DNA of 26,686 nt, from positions 1 to 26,686 of the forward strand of contig URDM01000041.1 in assembly GCA_900546575.1 (NCBI GenBank), given 5' to 3'. The position numbers and the translations under genes are program-made. The stretch's first letter is position 1; the number at the start of each line of letters is the position of its first letter. Positions 1 through 8,763 of the stretch are shown here, in pieces. The notes below the pieces were generated by a model, which was not told the DNA's origin, did not search any database, and worked only from the letters and a program-made list of their open reading frames with translations. The DNA comes from an uncultured Prevotella sp. (GTDB lineage Bacteria > Bacteroidota > Bacteroidia > Bacteroidales > Bacteroidaceae).

Positions 1-42
1 TACCACTGTTTCTCAAATACTCAGTTAAATGTTTATTCTTCA

Positions 43-62
43 AACGGTTATATTAAACCGTT
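43..62 (+). promoter_or_regulatory. Inverted repeat in the susC leader
   Basis: A perfect 7-bp inverted repeat (AACGGTT, 6-nt spacer, AACCGTT) lies about 32 bp before the susC-like start codon. It could be a leader hairpin or an operator for the locus regulator. No clear promoter is visible in the 94 bases present, so the true promoter probably lies left of the window. Confidence 0.4.
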
Positions 63-94
63 GAAAATCTAAAATAAATAAATAACTAAAAACA

Positions 95-3000
95 ATGTCT
101 AAAAAGTTATTCTTAAATGTTGTGCTTTTGCTGATAAGCATAAGCATCAACGCTCAGACCGCCATCAAGGGTAAGGTGTTTGATGGAGCTATGAACAACG
201 AGCCTATGATTGGCGCGAGTGTTCAGGTGCCGGGCACCAGTGTTGGAGGTGTCACCGACATGGACGGTGCCTTCTCATTCACCCTGCCCCAGGGCAAGTC
301 TGTCATTCAGGTTTCGATGGTCGGATATAAGACCCAAGTGATTAACGTAAAAGGCAAGTCGTACATTGAGGTGACTCTTAAGGAGGATGCCGAGGTGATG
401 GACGAGGTGGTAGTCATAGGCTATGGCACGATGAAGAAGCGCGACCTTACAGGCTCTATGACCCAGATTAAGAGCGACGAGCTTATGAAGGGCGGTACTA
501 CCGATGTGGCTCACGGCCTGCAGGGTAAGATTGCCGGTGTCAACATTTCGCAGAACGACGGTTCGCCGGGTGCCGGTGTGAGCATCACTGTGCGTGGAGC
601 CAACTCGTTCACCACATCGTCGCAGCCTCTTTACATCGTCGATGGCGTGCCTTATGGCACCGACCCTAACGGCGCTCCGAAGAGCGGTGCCAACGATGGC
701 AACAACCAAACCACCTCGCCTCTGTCAATGATCAATCCTAACGACATCGAGAAGATTGAGGTGTTGAAGGACGCTTCGGCTACAGCCATATATGGTTCGC
801 GTGGCGCAAATGGCGTTGTCATCATCACCACAAAGCGTGGACAGAAGGGCGACGGCAAACCTAAGGTGGAGTTCAACGCCAAGTGGAGCGTGTCTAACAT
901 CGCCAAGCGTGTGAATGTGCTCGATGCCCGTACATATGCTCTCTATCAGAATGAGGCAAACGAGAACAGTATCTACTATGAGGGTGGCACACAGAAGAAT
1001 CCTTATTCAGGCAAGTGGGAATATCCATACGTAGGCAATGGCTACGTATACAGCAAGGGTACATACAATCCTTCGCCCGACGACTTCCTCAATCCAGGCA
1101 TACGTCAGGACGAATATGGCAACATCGATGAGGTGGCAGGTGCCGATTGGCAGGACGAAATCTATCGTACCGGTTGGCAGCAGGACTACAGTCTCAGCGT
1201 AAGTGGAGGCAGCGACCAGGGATGGTACAGCTTCTCGGGCAACTATACCACACAGGACGGTATCATACGCAACACCGGTTTCGACCGCTACGGTGTGTCG
1301 CTCAACATTGGCAGACACATCAACAAGTATCTGGAGATTGGCGCAAGTTCGTTCTTTACGAATACCGTGACCAACTTCCAGCGCACCAATTCGGAGAATA
1401 CGGGCATCATTCGTTCGGCCCTTATCTTCCCCTCTACATACGGCGTTCACACCTCTACCGAGCAGCTCGACAATCTAAACTGGCTCGCAGCCAACCCATA
1501 CAATTACGTGCATGGCGCCAAGGACGAGCTGAAGCAGATTTCATGGTTCTCAAGTTCGTATCTTGAGGCTAAAATAACATCATGGCTTAAGTTCCGCCAG
1601 AACCTCGGTCTTGGCTACAACGACGGCCATCGTGGCACCTATTACGACCGCCACACCCAGGAGGGCAAGGCTCCCAACAATGGTAAGGGCGGCAAGGCAT
1701 CCAACATTTGGAAGAGTATGACAGCCGAGAGCATCCTCACCTTCGACAAGACATGGGGCATGCACGCCGTAAATGCAGTGGCTGGTATGACATTCGAGAA
1801 GGGTGTTGGCGAGACAGAATCGATGACTGCCACCAATTTCCCTACCGATATGACCAAGGATGCCGACATGTCGTTGGCCCTCGATCGTGCTGTAGTAGCT
1901 TCGAGCAAGACCCAGCAGACTCTGGAATCGTTCCTTGCACGCATCAACTATACGCTCAATGGCAAGTATATGTTTACGGGTAGTGTGCGTACTGACGGCA
2001 GTTCAAGCTTCGCCAAGAACCATAAGTGGGCTACATTCTTCTCGGGAGCCTTCGCATGGCGCGCCAGTGACGAGACATTCATCAAGAATCTCAACATCTT
2101 CAGCAACCTTAAGTTCCGCCTTAGCTATGGCGAGACGGGTAACCAGGGCATCGGTGCCTACCGCACACTGAGCATTCTCAATGCCGCCAACTATCCCTAC
2201 AACGGAACATTGCAGAACGGCTTCTCGCTCATCGACTGGCGCGGACCTACCAATCCCGACCTTAAGTGGGAGACAACGGCACAGTTCAACGCCGGTATCG
2301 ACTTCGGATTCTTCGACAACCGCTTGCAGTTTACTGTCGACTACTATTACAAGAAGACACGCGACCTGCTGCAGAACGTAACCATTCCGGCAAGTTCGGG
2401 CTTCGGACAGATGCTTATCAATTCGGGCAATGTCACCAACGAGGGTCTTGAGTTCACACTCAACTATGCTGTGCTGACAAAGACTCCAGTGAAGTGGAAC
2501 ATCTCTGCCAACCTCGCCATGAACCGCAACCGCATCGGCGGACTCGAAGGCGACCAGTATGCTACGGCTCTTTGGAGCAAGGCCGACCAGATGTACTTGC
2601 AGCGCAACGGATGTCCGATAGGTACTATCTTCGGATATGTAGAGGACGGATTCTACGACAACATTGCCGAGGTGCGCTCGTTCAAGGAGTATGCCAACCT
2701 CTCCGAGCGTGAGGCTCTGAAGCATGTGGGCGAGATAAAGTATCGCGACCTCAACGGCGACGGCTACATCACAGAGAAGGACCGTACCATCATTGGCAAC
2801 ACCAACCCCGACTTCACCTACGGTTTCACATCCAATCTGTCGTGGAAGAACTTCAACCTTTCGTTCATGATGCAGGGCAGTCAGGGCAATGACATTTTCA
2901 ACTATAACCTCACCGACATTCAGTTGGCTAACATTGGCAACATCACCGTCGATGCCTACAACTCGCGTTGGACACCCGAAACTGCTGCAACAGCCAAGTG

Positions 3001-3298
3001 GCCTAAGGCTACAGCCGGCTATACACGTACATGGCTGATGAGCGACCGATTCATCGAGAACGGCAGCTATCTGAAGATGAAGTACATCACACTGGGTTAT
3101 GACTTCGTTCATCCCACCAAGTTCATCGAGAAGATTGGCCTTACATTCACTGCCAACAACCTCTTCACCATAACTAACTACAGCTGGTTTGACCCCGATG
3201 TGAACGCAGGTGGCAACAATGCAGCTTGTCCAGGTGTCGACAGCTACTCTTATCCAAGTTCGCGCAGCTTTGCATTCGGACTGAACATCGTTTTCTAA
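95..3298 (+). CDS. SusC-family TonB-dependent outer-membrane glycan transporter
   Basis: This 1067-residue protein has the SusC/RagA architecture: a TonB-dependent outer-membrane barrel that imports oligosaccharides captured by its SusD partner. Residues 1-21 form a signal peptide ending ISINAQ. Residues about 24-98 are a carboxypeptidase-regulatory-like domain. The SusC signature EVVVIGYGT near residue 105 leads into the plug, which ends around IYGSRGANGVVIITTKRG. The rest is beta-barrel, closing with the terminal aromatic strand FAFGLNIVF typical of Bam-inserted proteins. Length is normal for the family. The ATG at 95 directly precedes the signal peptide. It is first in a tight plus-strand operon, with a 19-bp gap to the SusD gene. 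The family assignment is firm. The substrate cannot be read from this gene alone. Confidence 0.97.
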   Translation: MSKKLFLNVVLLLISISINAQTAIKGKVFDGAMNNEPMIGASVQVPGTSVGGVTDMDGAFSFTLPQGKSVIQVSMVGYKTQVINVKGKSYIEVTLKEDAEVMDEVVVIGYGTMKKRDLTGSMTQIKSDELMKGGTTDVAHGLQGKIAGVNISQNDGSPGAGVSITVRGANSFTTSSQPLYIVDGVPYGTDPNGAPKSGANDGNNQTTSPLSMINPNDIEKIEVLKDASATAIYGSRGANGVVIITTKRGQKGDGKPKVEFNAKWSVSNIAKRVNVLDARTYALYQNEANENSIYYEGGTQKNPYSGKWEYPYVGNGYVYSKGTYNPSPDDFLNPGIRQDEYGNIDEVAGADWQDEIYRTGWQQDYSLSVSGGSDQGWYSFSGNYTTQDGIIRNTGFDRYGVSLNIGRHINKYLEIGASSFFTNTVTNFQRTNSENTGIIRSALIFPSTYGVHTSTEQLDNLNWLAANPYNYVHGAKDELKQISWFSSSYLEAKITSWLKFRQNLGLGYNDGHRGTYYDRHTQEGKAPNNGKGGKASNIWKSMTAESILTFDKTWGMHAVNAVAGMTFEKGVGETESMTATNFPTDMTKDADMSLALDRAVVASSKTQQTLESFLARINYTLNGKYMFTGSVRTDGSSSFAKNHKWATFFSGAFAWRASDETFIKNLNIFSNLKFRLSYGETGNQGIGAYRTLSILNAANYPYNGTLQNGFSLIDWRGPTNPDLKWETTAQFNAGIDFGFFDNRLQFTVDYYYKKTRDLLQNVTIPASSGFGQMLINSGNVTNEGLEFTLNYAVLTKTPVKWNISANLAMNRNRIGGLEGDQYATALWSKADQMYLQRNGCPIGTIFGYVEDGFYDNIAEVRSFKEYANLSEREALKHVGEIKYRDLNGDGYITEKDRTIIGNTNPDFTYGFTSNLSWKNFNLSFMMQGSQGNDIFNYNLTDIQLANIGNITVDAYNSRWTPETAATAKWPKATAGYTRTWLMSDRFIENGSYLKMKYITLGYDFVHPTKFIEKIGLTFTANNLFTITNYSWFDPDVNAGGNNAACPGVDSYSYPSSRSFAFGLNIVF

Positions 3299-3317
3299 TC
3301 AACTAAAGACTTATAAA

Positions 3318-5069
3318 ATGAAAAAGAATATATTATCCGTCCTCACTCTCGCTGCTGCGGCTCTTTGCCTCACAAGCTGCGACAGTTGGATTGAAGAGAA
3401 CCCCGACGGCCAGATAACCGAAGAAAAGGTGGGCGACAGCGAGGAAGCTGCCAAGTCGTGGGTGACTGGTGTGTACAGCAAGTGGATTTACGACATGTTC
3501 TGCTGGGGTTACTTCCCGCGTGTATTGGAGATTGATGCCGACTACATATCTGGTCCCGACTGGATGTTCAACAAGTTCGGTACGGGCAACTTCCAGGGCG
3601 AGAACGACGTTACCGATGCCCTGTGGAAAGGTTGCTACGGACTCATAGCACGTGCCAACAAGGCTGAGAACCGCATCGAAGAGATGCGCAACATCACCGA
3701 GGCACAGAAGAACAACTTCATTGGCGAGGTGCGCTTCCAGAAGGCGCTTGCCTACTTCCTGCTTGTGCGTGCCTACGGCGAGGTGCCCATTCAGGCCAAC
3801 GATACGAAGTATGAGAACATAAGCCAGCCGCGCCAGTCGGTCGACAAGGTTTACGAATACATCACTTCTACACTGGAGTCGGCAGCTACGATGATGTACA
3901 AGAACACCGACGCTGCATGGCAGGCAGGTCATGCTTCTGCCGGATCGGCTGCCGGACTGCTTGCCAAGGTGTACGCCACAGAGGCTGCATCGGCTATGCC
4001 AGCCGGAACGGAGATAACAATACGCTCGGGCAAGACCTACAACGGTTCGGGCGATACGCAGGCCTACGCCCCATTGCGCAGCATAACACTTAAGAAACAG
4101 GCGGTGAGCGGATACGAACAGCTTGACGCCAAGGCTCTGTACAAGAAGGCTGCCGACTGGGCTAAGGACGTTATCGACGGCAAATACGGTTCGTACGAAC
4201 TGCTTGCTTACGACAATCTGTGGAAGAGAGTCAACGCAACGGCAAGCGAGTTTATGTTCTCTGTGGGCAGCGTAAGCGGCGATGCCACTTATAAGAACCA
4301 CATCCACACACAGTATTCTGGCTATAAGACGGCTGCAGGTTCCGACTTTATTCAGGAGGGTGGATGGATTGGCTGTACACGCCACTGGTATGACCTCTTC
4401 GACCACGACGATCTGCGTATCGTTAAGGGCGTGAAGCACCGCTGGCGCGCCTACACTCAGGAGAAGTCGAACTCTGGTTTCTACTATCCTAATGATGAGG
4501 AGTACACACTCAAAGCCACGGGCTACAATCTCAACGGTGATAAAGTGGCTGACCCTACTGGCATATATGCCGACGGCGTGGGCTACTACTATTCGATGGA
4601 CTCGCAGTGTCTGGCGTTCACTACTAAGTATGACGACGTCACCAACGATGCCATTAAGGATGCCGACAGCAACTGGCCGTTCCTTCGTTATGCCGATGTG
4701 CTGCTCGTTTATGCCGAGGCTGAGAACGAATTGGGCAACAGCGACGAGGCTGTGAAGTATCTTAACGAGGTGCGTCAGCGCTCGAATGCCACTGAGGCAT
4801 CGCTCGAAGGCAACGGTGCACTCGATACTCAGCTCAAGCGTCGTTCGGCTATCATCGAGGAACGTGCCAAGGAGTTTGCATGCGAGGGCGACCGCCGCTG
4901 GGATCTCATTCGTTGGGGCATCTATCTCGACGCTATGAACGCTCTCGAAGGTTCCGACGACTCGGGTGTAAGCAAGGTGCGCCAGTCGCGTTGTCTGCTC
5001 TATCCGCTTCCAGCTTCGGAGATTAATACCAACAAGTATATCACGAAGAACAACCCGGGATGGAACTAA
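3318..5069 (+). CDS. SusD/RagB-family surface glycan-binding lipoprotein
   Basis: This 583-residue lipoprotein is the expected SusD partner, which lids the SusC barrel and binds glycan at the cell surface. The signal peptide ends in a lipobox (LTSC, Cys21) followed by acidic residues, as in Bacteroidota lipoproteins exported to the surface. SusD hallmarks are visible: the N-terminal NPDGQIT segment, an alpha-helical repeat core, the conserved RYADVLLVYAEAENELGN helix, LNEVRQRSNA, and the late motif KEFACEGDRRWDLIRWG. It starts 19 bp after the SusC stop and is clearly co-transcribed with it. The length is ordinary. Ligand specificity is not visible, because the binding aromatic residues vary widely between SusD proteins. 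Confidence 0.97.
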   Translation: MKKNILSVLTLAAAALCLTSCDSWIEENPDGQITEEKVGDSEEAAKSWVTGVYSKWIYDMFCWGYFPRVLEIDADYISGPDWMFNKFGTGNFQGENDVTDALWKGCYGLIARANKAENRIEEMRNITEAQKNNFIGEVRFQKALAYFLLVRAYGEVPIQANDTKYENISQPRQSVDKVYEYITSTLESAATMMYKNTDAAWQAGHASAGSAAGLLAKVYATEAASAMPAGTEITIRSGKTYNGSGDTQAYAPLRSITLKKQAVSGYEQLDAKALYKKAADWAKDVIDGKYGSYELLAYDNLWKRVNATASEFMFSVGSVSGDATYKNHIHTQYSGYKTAAGSDFIQEGGWIGCTRHWYDLFDHDDLRIVKGVKHRWRAYTQEKSNSGFYYPNDEEYTLKATGYNLNGDKVADPTGIYADGVGYYYSMDSQCLAFTTKYDDVTNDAIKDADSNWPFLRYADVLLVYAEAENELGNSDEAVKYLNEVRQRSNATEASLEGNGALDTQLKRRSAIIEERAKEFACEGDRRWDLIRWGIYLDAMNALEGSDDSGVSKVRQSRCLLYPLPASEINTNKYITKNNPGWN

Positions 5070-5074
5070 TGGGA

Positions 5075-5120
5075 ATTTTGAATTTTGAATTAGGAGTTTT
5101 GAATTTTGAATTATTTAGGA
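5075..5120 (+). repeat. Short direct duplication in the susD to SGBP spacer
   Basis: The 17-bp unit TTTTGAATTTTGAATTA occurs at 5076-5092 and 5097-5113, a 21-bp offset. Each copy is followed by an AGGA-containing stretch (5093-5096 and 5117-5120). The second AGGA sits 4 bp from the ATG at 5124 and is a plausible ribosome-binding site. Confidence 0.7.
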
Positions 5121-5123
5121 CAA

Positions 5124-6314
5124 ATGAAACATAACAGATTTCACATAAGAGCAATTGCAGCCATCTTTGCGGCTGCAACGCTCTGCGTGTCGCTTGCTTC
5201 GTGCGACGACATAGTCGATTTCAACGACGGATATACCGCTGCCGACAAGAGGGCTAATGCCGGAGCACCCGAGATAAAGGCTGTCTACAACATAGGTGAC
5301 ATTGAACTCACAACACCTATCACACAGGCGGAGATTGGTACGATGGTGCGCATTGAGGGTAAGAACCTCAACAACGTCAAGTCGATAACTTTCAATACTG
5401 TGCCAGTGGCGCTCGACGACATCTATACGGCTTCCACTTACGCCAATGTGCGTGTGCCCGAGACACTGTCGTTCGAACATGTCAACAAGATTGAATACAC
5501 CACCGACCGCGGTTCGGCTTCGTTCGACTTCGTTGTGCCGTTCCCGTCACTTACCGTTGGCTGTATTGACAACGAGTTTGCCAATGCTGGTGGAACAGTT
5601 ACGCTGAGCGGTGCCAACTTCGACGTTTATGAGTTCGGCTCGCAGTCGAAGGTGTTTGTGGGCGATAAGGAAGCCACAGTGAGCGATGTTACGAAGCAGT
5701 CGATGAAGATACAGATTCCCGAAGGCACTCCCGACAACTCGTTCATCACGCTGAAGTGGTCGGCAAGCGACGGCTCGGCACAGACCGTAAGTCTGCCTTT
5801 CCGCCCGACAAGCAACCTTCTGTATGCCGACTTCGACGGTGTATCAATCAGCAAGGACGGTGCTCTGAACGTAGAAATTGAGGGCGATGATGCCACATCT
5901 ACTGCTTCTTCGGCTCTCGGACACAAGCATCTGCACTTCACTGGCAACTTCGCAGCATGGGCTTGGAACACCTACGACATCAGTTGCAATATGATTGACG
6001 CTGGCGACATGACCAATCTCGACGACTATGTACTTAAGTTTGAGGTGCTCAACACCAAGGATCATCCGCTTACAGAGGCTACAGGCTTGAAGTTCAGCTT
6101 CAACTGGGGCGACTCTTACGCATGGAATCCTGCTGACGGTGCTGGCATCAACACCTTCGGCAACTGGCAGACCGTAACCCTTCCGCTTGCACCTATGGCA
6201 ACCAAGGGCATCAGCGCTGCCGGATCATGGCAGACATTGCGAATCACGATGCAGCCCTCGGCAGCCTACAATGCCGACTTCTGCATAGGAAACATCCGTA
6301 TCGTCAAGAAATAG
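5124..6314 (+). CDS. IPT/TIG-domain surface glycan-binding lipoprotein (SGBP-B-like)
   Basis: This 396-residue lipoprotein occupies the usual third position of a Sus-type operon. The ATG at 5124 is preferred because AGGA precedes it and the lipoprotein signal begins there (lipobox LASC, Cys27, then Asp-Asp). An in-frame TTG at 5106 would add six residues. After the cysteine come two Ig-like IPT/TIG repeats, about residues 45-125 and 126-215. A C-terminal beta-rich domain resembles the glycan-binding domain of SGBP-B proteins, with YADFDG, an aromatic cluster around FAAWAWNTYD, and FSFNWGDSYAW. Such proteins capture glycan at the surface and carry no catalytic site. The family is recognised from domain order and motifs. 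The ligand is unknown, though the exposed tryptophans suit a polysaccharide chain. Confidence 0.85.
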   Translation: MKHNRFHIRAIAAIFAAATLCVSLASCDDIVDFNDGYTAADKRANAGAPEIKAVYNIGDIELTTPITQAEIGTMVRIEGKNLNNVKSITFNTVPVALDDIYTASTYANVRVPETLSFEHVNKIEYTTDRGSASFDFVVPFPSLTVGCIDNEFANAGGTVTLSGANFDVYEFGSQSKVFVGDKEATVSDVTKQSMKIQIPEGTPDNSFITLKWSASDGSAQTVSLPFRPTSNLLYADFDGVSISKDGALNVEIEGDDATSTASSALGHKHLHFTGNFAAWAWNTYDISCNMIDAGDMTNLDDYVLKFEVLNTKDHPLTEATGLKFSFNWGDSYAWNPADGAGINTFGNWQTVTLPLAPMATKGISAAGSWQTLRITMQPSAAYNADFCIGNIRIVKK

Positions 6315-6362
6315 ATTTTATTTGAGAGAGTTATAATAAAAACAATATCTTAAACCAAAAAC

Positions 6363-8522
6363 ATGATAATGAAACGAACATTATTTCTTTTCGCATTGCT
6401 CATGCTGTTAAGCATGCGAATTGATGCAGCTTCGGTAGAAGTGAAGACAAATCTATGGTCGTGCTCGGTTAGTATGGGTAATTGGGCTGCCTGGCAATCA
6501 GTAGAAGCTGCGGCGTTTGCCAATGCTAAAGTTGGCAACAAGATAGCTGTGAGCTATACTACCGAATCGGCCGACGGACAGATGGCTCTCAAGACAATGT
6601 CGGATGGTTGGCCATTGCTTAAAGGCACCGACTTCGTGACTCTGCCGGCATCAACCAAGGCTACATATTCCATTGTCATCACTCAGGATATGCTTGACGA
6701 GCTGAAAGCAAGTGGCTTGGTGGTGTCAGGAAGCAACTACACTGCTACAAGTATCGACCTTGTAAAGCAAGTGGAGGCAAGCGATGGCGAGAAGGGCAAT
6801 CCCATCAATACGGTATGGACAGGTTCAAAGGCTATTGATTGGAACGGTACCAACGGATGGCAGACGCTGGACAAATCGTTCTTCGCAGATGCCAAGGTGG
6901 GCAATCGTTTGCGCTTCAACTATGCGTCGCTTGCTATTGGTGCACAGGGACATCTTTCTACAGGCGACTGGAAAGATATGCCAGACGGTGCCGAATACAA
7001 GCAGCTTACATCGACATACTTCGAGTATGCTATTACAGCCGATATGCTTGCCAAGTTGCAGGAGAACGGTTGTATCGTGACTGGAGTGGGCTACACTCTG
7101 ACATCGGTAGACATTGTCGACCCTACACAGATACCGAATATTGTAGCCAGTGTAGACAAGAGCTATATCAAGTGTTGGGAGAAGGGCGAAACGCCTGCAT
7201 TGCGTGTAAGCCTGCAGAATATAGAAAGCAAGGAGCAGACGGTTGCTGTGAAGGTGGCACTGCGTACAGATGCCTACACTGATGTCAATGTATATTCAAA
7301 GAACGTTGCCGTTGCTTCAAGCAAGACAGGCTATGCCGACATCACAATGCCTGAATTGGCTCCCGGTTTTTATCATGCTGTAGTGACTGCCAACTATCAG
7401 GAAGTTGCCGACTTCAACATAGGCTACGATCCTACCTCTATAGTTTCGGCACCCGATGCACAGAGCGATTTCAAGGAGTTTTGGGATAAGGCAAAGAGCG
7501 ACCTCGCAAAAGTGACTCCTAACTACAAGCTCACTAAAATTGATTCGAAGTCGACAGCCAAGCGTAATGTTTATCTCGTAGAGATGCAGTCGATTGACGA
7601 TGGCGACGGCAATCCGGTCACCATACGTGGCTACTATGCAGAACCCGTGGCAGAAGGAACATATCCGGTAATCATTACTCAGAACGGTTACGACAGTGAC
7701 GCTGCTAACCATGTGGCTTTGGACTATTGTCCTGACGGCGACGGCAATGAAGGATGGATTGAACTTAATCTTTCGGTACGTGGCCAGGTGATAAACAATC
7801 ATGAGCCGAACAAGAATATATATGGCGACTGGTTTGCCTATAATTTCGGCAACAAGGACAAGTACTATTATCGTGGTGCATATATGGACGTGGTTCGTGG
7901 CATCGACTTCATTGCCTCACGCGCCAAGGCACAGAAGAATAATATATTCATGACCGGTGGAAGCCAGGGTGGAGCGTTCACTATTATAGGTGCGGCTCTC
8001 GACACACGTATCAAGGCCATTGCTCCTGCCATTCAGTTCATGGGCGACTTCCCCGATTACTTCCGTGTCGGTTCATGGCCTGCCTCTGTGGCAAAAGAGC
8101 AGCAGAAGAATCTTGGCATGAGCGATGAGGATATGTATAAGTTCCTTTCTTATTTTGACACAAAGAACTTTGCGCCTTACATTACTTGCCCTGTATTCAC
8201 TTGCATGGGACTGCAAGACCCCGTATGTCCACCGCATACCAACTTTGCACCGTACAACAATTTGAAGGTGGCAGACAAGCAATACACCGTAAATGCTGAC
8301 TGTAAGCACGAGACTCCGTCAACATGGTGGAATGATTATATGAATTTCTTCAAAAGTCATATCAACGATTCTTATCCTACAGCAATCAGCGGTGTAAGTG
8401 TTCAAAAGCGCTCTGTCGATAATGTCATATATAGTATTGATGGTCGTAGTGTGGGAAATGACACGACAAAGCTGTTGAGTGGTGTATATGTGATGAATGG
8501 TAAGAAGTTTGTTGTGAAATAG
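6363..8522 (+). CDS. Secreted multidomain acetyl-xylan-esterase-like (AXE1/CE7-type) hydrolase
   Basis: This 719-residue secreted enzyme closes the operon. A signal peptide (about 1-22, ending MRIDA) precedes two related beta-rich modules at about 23-137 and 144-254. Both share a WQ(S/T) to (F)ANAKVGN or FADAKVGN pattern and a final YTxTSxDxV strand. An Ig-like segment follows at about 258-358, then an AXE1-type alpha/beta hydrolase at about 363-665. The likely triad is Ser534 in GGSQGG, Asp619 in LQDPVC and His649 in CKHETP. The predicted reaction is removal of acetyl esters from hemicellulose or its oligosaccharides. The last 45 residues (IYSIDGRSV to GVYVMNGKKFVVK) resemble a type IX secretion C-terminal domain or its remnant. 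A second ATG at 6369 is an equally possible start. The duplicated modules may bind carbohydrate, which is inference. Confidence 0.85.
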   Translation: MIMKRTLFLFALLMLLSMRIDAASVEVKTNLWSCSVSMGNWAAWQSVEAAAFANAKVGNKIAVSYTTESADGQMALKTMSDGWPLLKGTDFVTLPASTKATYSIVITQDMLDELKASGLVVSGSNYTATSIDLVKQVEASDGEKGNPINTVWTGSKAIDWNGTNGWQTLDKSFFADAKVGNRLRFNYASLAIGAQGHLSTGDWKDMPDGAEYKQLTSTYFEYAITADMLAKLQENGCIVTGVGYTLTSVDIVDPTQIPNIVASVDKSYIKCWEKGETPALRVSLQNIESKEQTVAVKVALRTDAYTDVNVYSKNVAVASSKTGYADITMPELAPGFYHAVVTANYQEVADFNIGYDPTSIVSAPDAQSDFKEFWDKAKSDLAKVTPNYKLTKIDSKSTAKRNVYLVEMQSIDDGDGNPVTIRGYYAEPVAEGTYPVIITQNGYDSDAANHVALDYCPDGDGNEGWIELNLSVRGQVINNHEPNKNIYGDWFAYNFGNKDKYYYRGAYMDVVRGIDFIASRAKAQKNNIFMTGGSQGGAFTIIGAALDTRIKAIAPAIQFMGDFPDYFRVGSWPASVAKEQQKNLGMSDEDMYKFLSYFDTKNFAPYITCPVFTCMGLQDPVCPPHTNFAPYNNLKVADKQYTVNADCKHETPSTWWNDYMNFFKSHINDSYPTAISGVSVQKRSVDNVIYSIDGRSVGNDTTKLLSGVYVMNGKKFVVK

Positions 8523-8569
8523 AATGCTGAAGTTTTTACGTCTTGACGTACAGATATAAAAACATTGTT

Positions 8570-8604
8570 AGGGCTGGATTCCAATTTGGAGTTCAGCCCT
8601 TTAT
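8570..8604 (+). terminator. Hairpin after the esterase gene
   Basis: AGGGCTG at 8570-8576 pairs with CAGCCCT at 8594-8600. An inner TCCA/TGGA stem extends it, and TTTATT follows. It lies 48 bp past the esterase stop and fits the end of the plus-strand glycan operon. Confidence 0.6.
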
Positions 8605-8669
8605 TATGGTTCATCCTAACAAAAAAAACAATCATTAACCACCCACAAATATTAAATATTAAAGATTCG

Positions 8670-8720
8670 TTTTGCAATGCAAAAGGGCCCCTTTTGGAGT
8701 GCAAAAGGAGCCCTTTTTTT
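8670..8720. terminator. Bidirectional terminator within a dispersed palindromic repeat
   Basis: GGGCCCCTTTT pairs with AAAAGGAGCCC (10 of 11 bp) around a 7-nt loop and is followed on the plus strand by seven T residues. The minus strand has a shorter T run after the same hairpin. It sits between the convergent esterase and alpha-galactosidase genes, so it likely stops both. The flanking TTTTGCAATGCAAAA and the core match material near 24.3-24.4 kb. Confidence 0.65.
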
Positions 8721-8763
8721 AAGGTGAGTGTTTTAATATTGAATTGCAATCTTTAAAATTCCG

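Noticed and set aside
2003..3112. 369-codon minus-strand open frame inside the SusC gene
   Set aside because: It lies wholly antisense to a gene with clear SusC motifs. Its residues show the His/Val/Leu-rich pattern of a reverse-frame shadow and no domain.
3333..4439. 368-codon minus-strand open frame inside the SusD gene
   Set aside because: Antisense shadow of a well-supported SusD gene, with no promoter, signal peptide or motif of its own.
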